Shown in pieces: positions 1 through 10,845 of a stretch of 64,000 nt of DNA. Every line of letters starts with the position of its first letter. Within the stretch, counting starts at the first letter, position 1. The notes beneath the pieces are model-generated. The model worked only from the letters and a program-made list of their open reading frames with translations. It did not search any database and was not told the origin of the DNA. Source of the DNA: Naematelia aurantialba (taxonomy: Eukaryota > Basidiomycota > Tremellomycetes > Tremellales > Naemateliaceae); NCBI GenBank assembly GCA_021527695.1, contig JAKFAO010000010.1, forward strand, positions 806,001 through 870,000, written 5' to 3'. The position numbers and the translations under genes were made by a program.

Positions 1-1041
1 CATGGCACCCCTCGACCGCCAAGTTCCTCACCGAGCGCGAGAAGGAAGTCGCCCGTCTGCGCGTGCTGCGTGACGGCTCTTCAGAGACCAACACCAAGTT
101 GGAGATGCACTCGTTCTTCCTGCCTCTGAGGGACTGGAAGTTTTACTGCTACGCTGGAATTGGTCAGTCCCCTTACGACTCGTCGCCCACTCCTCTACCC
201 TCTCTGCCTAATTTCTTGTCCCTTCCCACCGTGTAATTCCCACTCTCCGAACTGAACCACCTCGGCGTATCGTGGTAGCTGGACATTGCTGACAGTCAAT
301 AGCGCTGTGCTACGGTGTCGCTGGTTCCGCTGCCAGCAACTTCCTGACTCAGATCAGTGAGTAGAGTTTCGTGACATCCAAGATTTCCCCTTCCTCCTTG
401 TCACCGCTTCCGACGTGCCCTGCATTCTCCTGATCTGGTGGATCGCGCTGACCCGTGCAGTCGGCCGATTTGGATACAGCACCGTCAAGACCAACCTGTA
501 CACCGTGGCGCCCTACGTGTGCGGCACGCTGTGCCTTCTCGCCACGTCGTGGTCGTCCGACCACTTCCGTGAGCGTGGCTTCCATCTGGCCTCTGCCCTC
601 GTCATCGTGATCATCGGGTGCATCATCCTCGTTGCGATCCCCTACAATGCCATCGGAGCTGGCTACTTTGCCACTTTCCTCATCACCATGGGCTCGTTCA
701 CCCCCTCGGTGCTCTTCCACACGTGGCACCAGTGCAACGACCCTTCCGAGGACGGCCGCGCCTTCCGAGTCGGCTCGTTCACCTTCCTCGCCAACACCGG
801 CGGCATCGTGTCTGCCAACATCTTTTTGGACAAGTGGGAGCCTCTGTACAGAGTGCCTCTGGCGATTACCGCCGGCATCGAGGCGCTTGGACTTGTGTTG
901 ATCATCTTCCTCCGCATCTGGATGACACAGGACAACCGAAGGCGGAACCGCGAGCAGGGCGTCAACTGGCAGAGCAAGGACGTGCCTACCGAGGCGCTCG
1001 CCGAGGGGCCAAAGAACCCCCACTTCAGGCACTTTTACTAG
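1..1041 (+). CDS. MFS permease of the anion:cation symporter (Dal5/Tna1-like) family, 5' truncated
   Basis: This is the C-terminal part of a 12-helix plasma-membrane transporter; its start lies left of the window. Exons are <1-162 (codons read from base 3), 303-356 and 461-1041, and the frame closes at TAG 1039-1041. The central cytoplasmic loop opens with TAKFLTEREKEVARLR, the loop typical of the allantoate/nicotinate permease family. Hydrophobic helices follow, including VAGSAASNFLTQIIGRFGYS and two more inside exon 3. The end matches the family tail DVPTE..AEGPKNP.FR. Family members take up nicotinate, allantoate, pantothenate, biotin or similar anions by proton symport; the substrate cannot be told here. 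Both introns (140 and 104 nt) are longer than the local norm. Confidence 0.85.
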
Positions 1042-2322
1042 ATCTCCGCGCCTTGCGCTCCGGTTCACGAGTCTCCAGTTCTCGACAAACCCTTGATGCC
1101 GCGGCCCCCGGGCCACACGGCTCGTAGGACTACGATGTCGTGGCGGATCCTTGGGGTAGTGGGCGCGTGGGCGATGCAGCGTTGTGGTCCTTTCAGTCTG
1201 GGTATGGTCAGTAGATGATATAGATGCGTCGATTTTTTGTTTTGTTTACGACAGCGGGCCATGGCGCCATTCAGGAGCGGATTTATGTCCTAGTCAAAAG
1301 CAGTCTTGCATATGCAGATGCACATGTTCTGGAGGGTGCATCTGTTTATTATCGGACATGCTGAGATGGGATGGAGTGCACGCTCCAGTCAGGACGCTGT
1401 GGCGGGTCAGAAGAATGTCTGCGCTTCTTGTCTCTGCTTCAGAGCTGGTCAGAAGGTCAGCTGAGCTAGCTGTGTCTGTTTCGGAGCAGATCAGCAGGTC
1501 AGCCAAGCCAGCTGGCCAGCAGGTCAGTCTAGTCGTAGTCAGACGACCACCCAGCATGATTTGATCATGATTGCGCCGCGCCCTTGTCATCCTGCACGTC
1601 GTCATACTCGCTCTGCCAAGACTCGATCCGCATTCGTACGGCCGCGGCACACGAGCGGGACTGAGCATCTGGCTCCGTACCACCCGCCGGCACGCCGCAA
1701 GCATGCGCGCTGCAGCTATACTGCAGATCTGTGTGCCTGGTGCATGCTGCAGATCACACAGATCTTCCCGGGCGCCTGGCGAGACACCAAACCAGGCAGC
1801 GAGTATGCGCTGCAAGTGAAAGAGGTAAAACCAAAAATTGACAATAACAATGAACATAACCGGCGGCCATTGCGGTCCAATCTTACGAAGCAAAGTCCCG
1901 GTTTTCTCGGTCTCGTCCTTCCCATCTCGACCCTGCTGTACACCCATTATTGTTCTGTTCGCGGCCTTCGTTCTCTGCCCCGGCTGGGAGGTATGGCTGC
2001 TTGACCCTGACCCTGAACCGCTCGTGGTCTGTCCCTCTATATCCTCAGCCGCAAAAGCCAGACCCAGACCCCCGAGGTTCCTTCAAGTCTGCCTGATACC
2101 ATGTCGGGTCGCCGCGTGAGTGCCCCCAGAGTCTCGTTCGGGCATACGGTGATGCATCCTTCGAATGTCGGGCTTACACATGCACGTCCGCTTGCTTCAT
2201 CCCCAAAACATTTCTCGTATCGCCCTCTCCACCGATCATATCGCGCTCACTCTTGAACTATCATATCGCCGTCGCTCTTGAACTGATCCATCACAACCAC
2301 AACCACAACCACGACCACAACC
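1042..2322. other. intergenic: permease 3' region and promoter of the hotdog gene
   Basis: No convincing gene. Bases 1400-1535 hold many copies of the hexamer GGTCAG and its variants. An 11-bp inverted repeat lies at 1725-1765. The last 30 bases before the next start are a short CAACCA-type tandem repeat. An ATG at 2101 is followed at once by a donor-like GTGAGT but has no continuation I can join to a gene. Confidence 0.5.
1725..1765. promoter_or_regulatory. perfect 11-bp inverted repeat, 19-nt spacer
   Basis: AGATCTGTGTG at 1725-1735 is matched by its reverse complement CACACAGATCT at 1755-1765. It lies about 560 bp before the hotdog-gene start and 680 bp after the permease stop. It could be a hairpin or a dimeric factor site; neither is proven. 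Confidence 0.3.
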
Positions 2323-4119
2323 ATGGCGGTGCTGGACACCGTGCTGCAGCTCCCCGGCAGCCTGCTGGTTCTGGCGCGAGAAGCGCTCAGCAGCCTCGTC
2401 GACCCCTCCAAGCCGCTGTTTCCCTTCCTTCCTAAATCCAGTGAGTCGCTCGGCGCCGACGCTGCGGCTTGAGAACACGTAACACGGGTGCTGCGTGCTG
2501 ACGGTGCGACAGTCAAGCTCCTCTTTGTGCTCCTGGTGCTCCTGAACGCGCCGTCGTTCCCGCTCGTCTGGCACTTCCGGGTCCTCCGGTACCCAATAGC
2601 CGCGTACTGGCACGTCTACCTGAAAGGCCGCGAGCGGTACGTCGACGAGTGGAAGAAGGCGAGCGACGCGCGCGGAGGGTTGAGGCAGCGCACGAGGCTG
2701 TGGGCGACAGCGTGGGTGGACGAGTGTGACTACAATCTTCACTTGTCGAACTCGTAAGTCTCCTGAACTGTCTTCTCACGCACACACCCGGTTATTCGGG
2801 CGAAAGGAGCACTGGACGAGCTTGCGAATAGCCAGGAGCCCGAGCCAGTGTGCATCCCACCGGCTCTTGCCTGCGTCCGGATCGGCTTGCCCTACGTTCC
2901 GGCCCATTCTGCTTGCAGGCGATTCGCCACGCTCACGCTGCGCGCAGGTCATACCCGAAGCGCCTCGACGCAGCCCGCACAGACTGGATGCTCAAAGTCA
3001 TGTCGCCGGCATTCACGCCGCGGTCGCACGTCGCGCTCGCGTCCACACACTTCATCTTCATCAAGGAGATCCCCGTCGGTTCAGACTACGTGATGGAATC
3101 CCATATAGGCGGATGGGGCGATAAATGGTTCGTTTGCCGTCACCTCGCTGCATTGCCCGTGCCCTTGCGAATGTCTTGATGGCGTGAGAGCGTTGGAGGC
3201 TGCGCCTGCTCTGTGATTGCCGCTCTTCTGGACCGGCTCATTGCTCATTGCTCGCTGCATGTTGCTTGCCGCTCTTCTGGATCGGCTCAATCGTCACTAC
3301 TCGCTGCTTTCTGCTTGCGAGACATGGAGCTATCGCTGACAAGCACAGGATGTACATGGTGACGGAATTCATCATCTACCCCAAGAAACGCGGCGGCAAG
3401 GGCCGAAAACTCGCGCTGTCCGATCCCAAGCCCACCCCAGCCGGACCGGCGATCAGTACCGATCCGAACATCTTGCCCAACACCGGCTTGTCAGCGTCGT
3501 CAGCGTCGTCGTCCACACCGGCCTCCCCGGATCGCACGGCCACGGCGACCCCTGATCATACAGGCACGTCGACGCCGGCCACGCTGGAAGAGGTCAAGCG
3601 CAGCGCCAATCTGCGCGTGCGACACCCGCGCGAAGATGGCGGCGTGGTGTGTTGTCTCGCCGTGTCGGAGGGCGTGTTCAAGATGGGTCGCGTGACCGTT
3701 CCGCCAGTACGTCTTGCGTCTTGGCATGTGTCTCGTTCACGTTCACTTTTCACTTTTCACCACCGGCTACGTCGACGACACCTTGCAATCCGTGACGTTC
3801 GATCCGTGACGTTCGACCCGTGACGTTGAGAATGAACCGAAGGAATCGACGCTGATGACGATAGCGCATCGCAATGTTCCTGGCGCTGCTGTCGCCGTCC
3901 AAGGCCGAGCAAGCACGCGCGAAACACATCATCCTCAACGTCAAAGACAGGGGGAAGCACTTCCTCGCCCGAGGGTGGAAGGACGAGCCCGACGCAGCGA
4001 CGATCGGCATGGATATCGGACACGAAAGCGTTTCGGCCGACGAGCAGGAGGACGACAAGTGGTTCGAAAAGGGCATGAAGGCGATGGATAAGGTCACAGA
4101 GGGGTTGGGCGTTTTTTAG
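2323..4119 (+). CDS. THEM6-like hotdog (thioesterase superfamily) membrane-anchored protein
   Basis: Exons 2323-2440, 2513-2753, 2948-3127, 3349-3706 and 3865-4119 give 383 residues in frame. The first ATG of the joined frame (MAVLDTVLQLPG) was chosen because no upstream ATG stays open. A hydrophobic anchor, LLFVLLVLLNAPSFPLVW, is followed by the conserved hotdog opening: DECDYNLHLSNS, then SYPKRLDAARTDW, which matches the D..LHMNN..Y....D..R.DW signature of the THEM6/4HBT_2 family. A Ser/Thr/Pro-rich stretch of about 70 residues (exon 4) interrupts the domain before the strand RHPREDGGVVCCLAVSEG. Family members are lipid or acyl-CoA-related and often sit in the ER membrane; the substrate is unknown. 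It is convergent with VTA1. Confidence 0.75.
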
Positions 4120-4874
4120 CCTTAGCCTCCGGGGAGGTGCCTGTGACGTCGACGCCTGGACATGTAGAGGGGAGAAGAAATGAAAGGAGGGGAATGAGGG
4201 GAGGGAGAATGACGGAGGGGGTTGAGGGGAGGGGGAATGAGGGGGGGAGACGCCTGTCGGGTTGCAAGGTCGCATGAGCGGAAGGCAGGTTAGATGTGAG
4301 GCATCAGATGTACAACCACCATAGACTGTCACCACCTCCATAGACGGCTAGTGCTCGTACATGCACTGTGGATACAGGTGTTCACAATGCAGCGAAGGAG
4401 CACGAGCACAAGCATTAGCACGAAGCGAGCACGAAGCAAGCGCACGAAGCAGAAGCGGGGACATAAGCATGCATGTGCGCATGACGACTTGACTCTATGA
4501 CATTGGCGCAGAATAGGATTGGACACGATGAAGCGTACACTAACACGGGATCTCATCGTTCTCCTCGTCACATCGCTCACATCGCTCACACATCACACGG
4601 TCACACGGCCACACGGCACAACACTCGAAACAGCTCGAACAGTCAAACATCAGTGTCGCCACGTCGCTTCGGTCAAAACGATACCTACTCTTCCCTCATC
4701 TGGCCGATCAAATGGGTTCCTACGCGCCTATCGCCGGCGACTGCGACAGGCGCAGGGGTGGGAGATGCAGGACGCAGGACGCGAGAAACACAGAACGCGA
4801 GAGACGCTGGCCGGGGGAGGAAAGAGGTGAGGGAAAGCTTGAGCTGAGCGAACGAGGCGAGGCAAAGGGGGCCG
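4120..4874. repeat. convergent 3' interval with two simple tandem repeats
   Basis: This is the shared 3' region of the hotdog gene (+) and VTA1 (-), with no gene. Bases 4171-4250 are a G-rich imperfect repeat of a unit like GGGAATGAGGGGAGG. Bases 4396-4460 repeat an 11-mer close to AGCACGAAGCA about four times. Confidence 0.55.
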
Positions 4875-6568
4875 TCATCCACCCAGGATCTCGAGCGCCT
4901 TCTTGAGCTCGTTCCGCGCCGTCTCGAGATCGTCATAGTCCAGCGCCGAGATGGCCCATTTGGCGTGTTTCTGCGTCTGTTCCGTCTCCTTCCTCGTCAG
5001 ACTCGTCTTGGCTGGAAGGATGGGAGGGTAGGGAGACGCGAGCCCCAGCCCCAAGGCGGACGTCTGCGGTCGAGCGTGTGATTGGGTCTGGGGTTGGGGC
5101 GCCGATCTAGTCGGCGGCGCCGACGGCGCAGATGGTGCAGATGGTTGAGTGACGAGGGACGGTGGGGGAGCTGGAGGGGGTTGAGCGGACGTCGAAGTTG
5201 GGGAAGCCTTCGTGAGGCTATCCCCTCTCGCTCTGCTGACAGAGATGGTGCTGGGCGCCTGGGCACTGCTAGGATTCGGTCCTGATATCGACGAGGAATC
5301 GACACGAGACCGTGTAGTCGGAGCGGTAGGCGACGTGGGCGACGGCGCAAACGTAGTGGGAGGAGGAGCGTTCGGCGCGTCATACGAGTCTACGGTGAAA
5401 TGCGTCGTTGCAGGGGATAGCGGGGCGCCATCGGGGCCCATGAAGCGTACATTCTTCCTTTCGCCCGATGGACTCCTGGAATGGGCGTCCAATGGTGGAG
5501 CACTAGGAGCTGGTCTAGGCGCATCAAGGTCGAAACGAGGCTCTTCCCCCGAGTCGGGAAGGCCAGGAGTGGCCACCGTCGACCACGCACCGCTGGCAGA
5601 AGAGTTGGTATGTCTAGGCGCCGAGATGTCGTCGAGATGAGCGTCGATGAGCTTCGGTGCTGAAAGCGGAGACGGGCGAGGCGAGACGATCGGAGTGACT
5701 TGACCCGGAGAGCCATTTGACCGTGTTCTGTTGACCGGCGGAGGAGATGGCGAATCCTTTGGCTTGCTCCCTGGAGATCCGGTGGGTATCTGAGGCAAGT
5801 CGAATTCAGGTTCATTGAGTGCTGAATACGTCAGCCACCCCTCGCTTAAGGACACGACTGGATCACTTACGGGGGCCGGACTGAGGTTTCCTTCTCTCCC
5901 GCAAAGCTTTCGCTCCATCTGCTGCCTTCCACCGCGCATACTGCAGCTTCTGCTCCATCTAATCCCATGAGCTTGTGTTGAAGTCGTGGGCCGGGTCTGG
6001 AGAGCCTACCTCTTCCGTCATTCCATTCTCAAAGCACCGCAGAACTTCGATGAACTGCCCCGCCACCACAAATTTTCGTATCGTACCCCTATGCCGCTCA
6101 GCTTGGCGGAAAGAGAGCTTCATGCCGACTTACTTGCCATGGATACCATTCCTGTCGTCATTGTCGGCCGACATGAACACCTTGAGCGCAAAATTCTCAA
6201 TGTATGCGGCCCCAGCAGCTTCGCTAAGGACCGCCTCATTCCCGCTGAGAAGCGCTTTCATCTGTATGCTGGTCAGCTTTCATGCCAACCACGACCCGAA
6301 GCTCGCTGACCTGCTCCAGCGCATCCAAGAGGGACATAAGCCACATCGTGCCCTCGTTACTCCGACCCGATACACTCAGCGCCTTTTGAGCAGCGCTGAA
6401 ACAACCTGGCAATGACTTTAGCCATGGTATCGCCAGAAACAAGTCGGACCAACACCAATAAGCCACCACGGGCTCAGCCTTCTTCAGCTCCTTGGCCCTC
6501 TTGAGTATCTGCTCGCAGACCTTGAGCTCGCTCGGGACATTATCGGCGGGGATGCCGACAGCCTCCAT
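4875..6568 (-). CDS. VTA1: Vta1, ESCRT-associated activator of the Vps4 ATPase
   Basis: Vta1 binds ESCRT-III and Vps5/LIP5-type partners and stimulates Vps4 at the endosome. Exons, 5' to 3' on the minus strand: 6568-6454, 6405-6311, 6261-6134, 6088-6010, 5958-5871 and 5821-4875, giving 483 residues in frame. The N-terminal tandem-MIT region shows ELKKAEPVVAYWC, then EAAGAAYIENFALKVF and VVAGQFIEVLRCFENGMT. A proline/serine-rich linker of about 230 residues (exon 6) leads to the C-terminal VSL domain, KHAKWAISALDYDDLETARN then ELKKALEIL, the Vps4-binding dimer helices. Introns are 45-51 nt. The start ATG 6566-6568 is the first in the frame; a nearby GTG is not needed. It is longer than yeast Vta1 (330 aa) because of the linker. 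Confidence 0.95.
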
Positions 6569-7377
6569 TGTGGCCACTTCCTCCTTTAAAGTTCACCAAT
6601 AATGGCAGCCGGTAGCAGCACAGTCGATGCCTAGCCTGGAAAGTCTAGGGATGTCGTCCAGACGAAGTAGTTGTAAGGGGACGATGACTAGAGGATCACC
6701 AGAGGATGGCGAAGAGAATGAAGCGCGCGTTAAATAGAAAGAGATGTCGCGTCGAAGAAGAATGACGCAGCGTTAGCATATCACTCTGCACATCTCAGAA
6801 GCTTATTCGTATCCATCTCTAGTCCCGGTGACACAGGATCACAGCGAGTCCGCTCTCACCGGCGAGCTCACCATCAACCCAGATCCCATGACTCACAGTT
6901 CTTGCAGATGCCGAGAGGGGGGAGGAAGGAGCCAATTCGCGCACAAAGCTGATAAGTCCTGCTTCGAATTGACCAACAAATAAAATCCCTCGTTATCCTT
7001 AATCAGGCCAAGGAGCAGTGTTGTCCGGCCAGGAAGGCTTGTCGCCGCTTAAAAGGAGGAGGGAGGCGATGTGGAGGAGGGTCCGTCCAGCTAGCTCCGG
7101 CCGGAGGAACGAGATGCGAATGATGCTTGCGATACGCCGCTGCTCGCTATCAAAGGCACTATACGCGATACTTAGAACCGGCGTCTGCAGCGAGGAGCGC
7201 TCCGTTGTCGTTCTCGGGACAGCTAAGCTGATGTCGTGTCAGAAGAAGCTGGACAGCATGCAAAGGACAGAGACGTAGCCACGTGGACGAGGTCCTGTCT
7301 GCTTACGTCAGCAACTCACCGCTGTTGGAATCTCATGAGCAACCAACCACTTTGGCTTCCCATCTTTGCTTCAAGTG
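6569..7377. promoter_or_regulatory. divergent promoter region, VTA1 / SFR1-like gene
   Basis: 809 bp between two divergent starts. I see no gene, tandem repeat or recognisable element beyond short AT-rich patches near 6970-7010. Confidence 0.5.
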
Positions 7378-10275
7378 ATGATGGACGATAGCTGGGATAG
7401 GGCTACAGCCCTCGTGGTCTGGAAGGATCCCGCGAGGACTGGGGGTAGAGTTACTCACGAAGAGCAGATAGCAAGCAACGTCGTTCCCCTTGCTGACCTC
7501 TCGAGCTGCATCCTTCTTTCCTTCCCAGTGCCATCAAGTTTACTCATGCCACTCACCCGGGTCGGCTCGACCAGGCTGAGTTCCCCCTCTATCGATGTTC
7601 CAACTCAATACCAAGTTGATCTCGTGGCTCAACCCCTCACCAGATCTCCCACTAGCCGCTCACTACTCCAACCTCGCCTGACTTGGATGGCTACTTCTAG
7701 CGAGCTGATGGGAAATGCCGTCCTGTCCCCTAACTTCCCTGTGAACTTGCTCCAACATCCTCTTCTGCTAACCATTTTTCTGGGAGGGCCGTCTGCCCAA
7801 GAGAGGCCGTTTCTCTTCGAGCAACCTCGAAGCGCAACCATCCGAGAACTCACAGAGGACGAGGAAGGAGATCAAGATGAGGACGGGGAAGGAAATCAAG
7901 GTGAGGACGAGGCAAGGGAGCAAGGAAGCAATGGGTTGGAGGAAACGGAAAGGACTTTCCCACCCGCTCTGCTGCAGAATCAAGACCTGGATAAAGAACA
8001 GTCGCGGCTCCCGTTCCGCGAATTATCGCCCGACACAAGCGACTGGGACCTCAAACAATTACTACATGGTATGCCATTCACACACACCCCTACCATGCCT
8101 GAAGTCGATCTCGGTCATGTGGCTCAATTGGAAGATGAACCACCTAGATGGGAAGTGGCTTTTCCTCCTTCCCCCCTTGACGAACTGTTACGACATCCAG
8201 ATATGACAAGAAGCGATCCTGATGAGCGGTCAATGCATGATCTCGACCCCGAAGCGACGGAGCACAGTGGTCCTGGTACGACACCTATGGAACTCCAGAA
8301 CAGAAAACCTGCATGTGATCATCAAGCCCCGCAGCAAGCAACAGGCGATCTTGACGGTGGCGAAGAATACTTGCGATATCAGGGGGTTCCGGTGCTGGGC
8401 GCATCTTGTGGTGGTCCGCCGATGTCCCTACTGACCCCTCTCGAAGATCCGGAAGAGCTCGTTGAAGCTTCTCGGTACACCCCGCACCGCCCAACAGAAC
8501 CCTGCATGCCGACCCCTCCATCAATATTGACATCTGTCTCTCGGCAGACTTTAGGCCGCCGACACTATACCGAACTGGAAGACGTGTTCGACTCGACGCC
8601 GGCCCCGACGAAACGAAAAAAGGCTCGGTTCGAGCACGGAGAGGAGATCGAGGCCGAGGCCGATCCGGGGAGGGAACAGTGGCGAGTCGGAAAGACCCCA
8701 GGACACCAAGGATCACATCTCAAGTCTCCGCGGAAGCGGGCTGTAGACGGGGATGAAGATAGCAGAGATCCTTCTCTGAACCAAGTGAGTAGCTTGATCC
8801 AGGGAGTTAGCTGATTTTCCGCTAGAGTATTCACCATAACGCGGAACGAGTGTTGAAGCGACCATTTCGGCCTCCGAAAGTTGTTCTGGCCAAAGCCAAG
8901 CCCAAGTCGGCGCCTTCTGTCGGAGCGGGCGATCCTAAGGATCCTGTAAATCCCGGATGTCCCGGCACAAGTGGACAACCTGGCGATCAGTCAAATAAAC
9001 AACCTCCAGTCTTCCGCAGTCGTCCACTCAGCCATACTCCAAGATTGGGCAAGCCATTCCGCACACCGGCGAAGAATCTCGGTGCTTTGACAAAGCCGGG
9101 AGACGCGCCGAGTTCATCACCTCACGCCGGCCAAGATTCATCATTACAGACTGCCTTGCAAGGGCCGACCGATCCATCACCGACATTGACGTTGCTGAAC
9201 CGGGTCGAAAATTCCCCGCACGGCAGAACTGTAACCCTATCTTCACCTAGGGCGCCGCGGAGATCGATCCCAAATTCTTGCGCACAAGGAAGAGGAGGGG
9301 TCGTGAGCGAACGAGTACTGAATCCTCGGCGCCATCTTGCAGCGCTTGAAGCTCGCGCACGGAAACTACGTGACGCTCTGCGCCTCATCAGTGATCCCGA
9401 GGAAGACGAGCGCCTCGTCTCCCTGACTTTACAATGGCGTGCCGCGGGCCGAGCTGTCATCGAACGTCTCTATACCCTTGTCCCTAAACCCGAAGACAGC
9501 AACGAATCCGCGGCATCGTCGTTCCCCCACACACAGTCATTTGGAGGTGGCTCCGGCTACGCGCATAGCCAGGGTATGCCGACGATGTTTGCGAGCGCGT
9601 ACACCAGCAGCAGTCCCTGGAGAGATGAAGAATTGACGCCTGAACAAACAGAGTCGCTGCGGAAAGCAAGACGGAACGCCGATGGGGATCCGGTGGATGC
9701 GGATGGAGAGCTGTTATTAGGGCCTTGCAACAGCAACCGAGATTGCGCGGGAGACGACGAAGACGAGGACAAGAATGAGGACGAGTTGAGGGCGGCCCTC
9801 AGGAAGGTGGTGGAACGCGGTCAGAAACAGGCGACAGGGGAGTACCGCCCCGTATCAGCGTACGAGAGGTGAGTCGCATTTGCCTCAAGATGAAGAGTTT
9901 TTGTTGAGGCTCAGTGGCCACGACTCGTGGATGGAGACCTCTTACTCGTCAAGGGGTAAGGCGGTCAACAAAGATGAATATACAGAACTGTGAGCACTGC
10001 GTCATCCTCTTCCCAAGTCTACGGTCCAGAGTCAAGGGTCAACAGTCCAGAGTCCAGAGTCCAGAGCCCAGAATCTAGAGTTCACAGTCCAAAATCCAGA
10101 ATCCAGAATCCAGAGTTCAGAGTCCAGAGTCCACCTGGCCCACTCGCACTGACTGTCGCATAGCCATTCCACGTCGTGGAACTATGGGGCGCTGATGTGG
10201 CGGTTCGGCGTGGACCCGGCTCTTCTCGGGTGGAGCGCGGACGACAAGGACTGGCAAGAGGTGGGCGATACGTAA
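7378..10275 (+). CDS. SFR1: Sfr1/Mei5-like recombination mediator with a long N-terminal extension
   Basis: Sfr1 (Mei5), with Swi5 (Sae3), stabilises Rad51/Dmc1 filaments in homologous recombination. Exons 7378-8784, 8826-9868, 9915-9989 and 10164-10275 give about 878 residues. The conserved Mei5 pieces are a basic KRPFRPPKVV motif at the start of exon 2, the helix LEARARKLRDALRLISDPEE then LTLQWRAAGRAVIERLY, and a C-terminal SWNYGALMWRFGVDPALLGW like the family's final FGI.P.L.G/W segment. The first 450 residues are acidic, low-complexity and not conserved to my eye, so the start (ATG 7378) is uncertain; a later Met such as 7546 is possible. S. pombe Sfr1 is about 300 residues. The assignment rests on the C-terminal half. 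Confidence 0.65.
10023..10133. repeat. minisatellite inside SFR1 intron 3
   Basis: About 14 tandem copies of a 7-8 bp unit near CCAGAGT / CCAGAAT. They enlarge this intron to 174 nt, while its neighbours are 41 and 46 nt. Confidence 0.8.
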
Positions 10276-10845
10276 TCCTGGAGGGAGATTAGGCTCCACA
10301 GGCGAGTAGGCTACTTAGTACGCTACGTAGTATGCCATTATGCACGACCGGAAAGCAGGTGAACCATCGGCTGCCGAGCAGTGACGGCGACGGCAAGCGG
10401 ATTGGACTTTGCTCTGTTCTGTCGCTGCTCGGCATGCGCGGATTGGACTTGGCTCTGTTGATCTGTTGATACACTAGTGAATATCAAGTCACGGCTGCTG
10501 GACTGGTACGCTGGTCGTGTCCGGTGAGATGATCTCAATGTTGATATGCATTACATCCCCATGCAAAACTACCACTAGCACATCCATCCCCTCCTGCCAT
10601 GAACATAAAACAGATGGTCCGTGCCCTCCTTAGCTTCCGCAGCGCACCTCGAGAGTGGCTGTCATCTCTTCCTCCCTTCTCTTCACCTGGCTGTAGCCTC
10701 TTCCTTCGCCTTCTTCACCAGGCTTGAACCTCCTCACTTCCTCCCCTTCACCAGGCTGGAACCTGCTCAATTCCACCTCTTCACCTGGCTTGAGCCTGCC
10801 CAGTTCCTCGTCGTGAACTTGGCTTCCGTGTCCGCTTTGCATCCC
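10276..10845. repeat. convergent 3' interval with a ~33-bp tandem repeat
   Basis: Shared 3' region of SFR1 (+) and the GYF gene (-). Bases 10681-10805 hold four imperfect copies of a roughly 33-bp unit that begins CTTCACC[A/T]GGCT and ends in a CCT-rich stretch. Nothing else is recognised. Confidence 0.6.

Noticed and set aside
349..1116. 255-codon minus-strand open frame
   Set aside because: Antisense to the permease's last exon; no family features, high Gly/Glu/Arg from reverse-frame codon bias.
2101..2122. ATG followed by GTGAGT as a first exon of the hotdog gene
   Set aside because: It would need an intron of about 200 nt, no acceptor gave a convincing N-terminus, and the ATG at 2323 works alone.
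7366..7377. Start of the SFR1-like frame at a TTG
   Set aside because: Non-ATG start; the first ATG of the frame is at 7378.
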